Shown: positions 14,979-15,996 of the stretch, one piece after another | How positions within the stretch are numbered: the stretch's first letter is position 1 | Layout: every line of letters begins with the position of its first letter | DNA from: Phycisphaerae bacterium | GTDB lineage: Bacteria; Planctomycetota; Phycisphaerae; Phycisphaerales; SM1A02 | Direction of reading: 5' to 3' | DNA: 15,996 nucleotides | Assembly (NCBI GenBank): GCA_002683195.1 | Contig: NYSW01000093.1 | Span: forward strand, 1-15,996 | Notes under the pieces: generated by a model | Told to the model about the DNA's origin: nothing | Databases searched by the model: none | What the model saw: the letters and a program-made list of their open reading frames with translations, nothing else | Made by a program: the position numbers and the translations under genes

Positions 14979-15996
14979 AGTCTCTCACTCGAATCATCTC
15001 GATCGCCACCACGCTCGCGATCGCGACCTCGGTCGTCGGACAGTCGGCTCAGGTCCCTGCCCCGCCGCAGTCCTCTTCACTGCTCATTCACAATGCCACC
15101 GTCCATCCCGTCTCCGACGAACATCCCACCGCGATCGAAATCGGCTGGGTTCGATTTGAAGATGGTCGCATCACCGAAATGGGTGAAGGCGAACCCCCAC
15201 CGGGCGCGGCGAACGACGCGACGCTCATCAATGCCGAAGGCCTCAGCCTCGTTCCGGGATTCATTTCCGGGCCGAGTCAGATCGGTCTGTTGGAAGTCGA
15301 ACAGGTCGATGCCACCGACGACCGAAGAGAAGGGGCCAACCGAAGTCCCGAGGCCGCGGCATGGATCGCCGTCAATCCCGACAGTGATCTGATTCCGGTC
15401 GCCCGGGCGGGCGGCGTCCTCCACACCCTCGCGATGCCCATCGGGGGAACCATTCCCGGCCGTGCCAGCGTCCTGCGAATGGACGGCTGGACGACCGAGG
15501 ACCTCGCCCTCGTCCGTGATGCGGGCATGATCGTGAGCTGGCCCATGTCCGCCCCGATTCGCGCTTCCTGGATGCGGCGTGGCAGTGGTGCACAACGACA
15601 GGACATCGAAGCCCGCCTGAAAGCGATCGACACCTGGTTCGACGATGCCGAGGCCTGGGCCGCGGCACGAGCGGCGGATGAGACCACGCCGACGGATCTT
15701 CGATTCGCGGCGATGCAGCCGGTGCTCGAGGGTGAGCGACCCGTTTTCATCCGGGCCGATTCCCGAGGACAGATCGAAACCTCACTGGCATGGGCCTCCG
15801 ATCGCGGATTGCGACCGGTGATCGTCGGCGGAAGCGCCGCCGCCGATTGCATCCCGCTGCTTCAACGCACCGGGGCTTCGGTCATTCTCACTCGCGTGCA
15901 TCGGCTTCCTCCCTCGCGTCACCACGCGGTGGACCGATCGTTCACCGTCGCCACCGCCCTCCAGGCGGCCGGCGTTCCGTTCGCGATCGGTGCCGA
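14975..15996 (+). CDS. Exported amidohydrolase-family protein, 3' partial
   Basis: The frame is open from ATG at 14975 to the window end, giving 340 complete codons. GGAGGAAA lies just upstream, and the ATG overlaps the preceding stop as ATGA, so the two proteins are probably made together. A signal peptide covers about 1-23 (ISIATTLAIATSVVGQS). SLLIHNATVHPVSD and LSLVPGFISGPSQIGLLEVE follow. At this point amidohydrolases have HxH, but here the text is SGPSQ, so this domain lacks the first metal pair. The later text (VARAGGVLHTLAMPIGGTIPGRASVL) resembles the degenerate N-terminal module of the upstream protein. The rest lies outside the window, so an active second module cannot be excluded. 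Substrate and partner are unknown; a complex with the upstream product is inference. Confidence 0.8.
   Translation, partial: MKSLTRIISIATTLAIATSVVGQSAQVPAPPQSSSLLIHNATVHPVSDEHPTAIEIGWVRFEDGRITEMGEGEPPPGAANDATLINAEGLSLVPGFISGPSQIGLLEVEQVDATDDRREGANRSPEAAAWIAVNPDSDLIPVARAGGVLHTLAMPIGGTIPGRASVLRMDGWTTEDLALVRDAGMIVSWPMSAPIRASWMRRGSGAQRQDIEARLKAIDTWFDDAEAWAAARAADETTPTDLRFAAMQPVLEGERPVFIRADSRGQIETSLAWASDRGLRPVIVGGSAAADCIPLLQRTGASVILTRVHRLPPSRHHAVDRSFTVATALQAAGVPFAIGA

Overview
The window is GC-rich, gene-dense bacterial chromosome. It probably comes from the Planctomycetota, class Phycisphaerae. The grounds are two exported proteins ending in a Pro-Ala-Pro-Gly / hydrophobic / Arg-rich tail (the PEP-CTERM-like tail common in that group), very long secreted amidohydrolases, frequent GTG starts, and housekeeping genes (dus, scpB, atpC, holB) scattered between them. 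This placement is inference from gene content; there is no rRNA in the window. I saw no tRNA or rRNA gene, no CRISPR array, no insertion sequence and no phage gene.

Layout. (1) 2-1126 (+): 3' part of an alkaline-phosphatase-superfamily phosphohydrolase that enters from the left. It converges on (2) 1263-1892 (-), an exported thioredoxin-fold protein, with a strong hairpin terminator between them. (3) 2014-3153 (-): tRNA-dihydrouridine synthase, upstream of and codirectional with the thioredoxin. (4) 3222-4112 plus stop (+): MOSC-domain protein, divergent from dus. (5) 4116-4496: a 381-bp gene-free, less GC-rich stretch with several inverted repeats, leading into (6) two tandem paralogous PEP-CTERM-like exported proteins (4497-5255 and 5513-6244). 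These are separated by a second hairpin-rich spacer and closed by a bidirectional terminator with a 21-bp stem (6266-6311). (7) A minus-strand block, read right to left: putative lipoprotein (9504-10451), DNA polymerase III delta prime (8350-9507), CYTH phosphatase/cyclase-fold protein (7754-8353), ATP synthase epsilon (7233-7643), ScpB (6340-7092). The first three are joined by two 4-base GTGA stop/start overlaps. (8) 10723-11019 (+): a small FlgM-like anti-sigma protein with its own strong terminator. (9) 11247-14978 and 14975 to the window end (+): two exported amidohydrolase-family proteins, overlapping by 4 bases.

Functional reading. The right-hand pair is the most distinctive content. 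One 1243-residue protein carries a degenerate N-terminal amidohydrolase domain, a beta-rich middle section between acidic linkers, and a C-terminal amidohydrolase domain with its metal ligands intact. The coupled second gene begins with another domain lacking the HxH metal motif. The PEP-CTERM pair with its structured leaders is the second accessory feature. The rest is core replication, segregation, energy and tRNA-modification machinery in an unusual arrangement. I did not find a clearly new defence or mobile system here.
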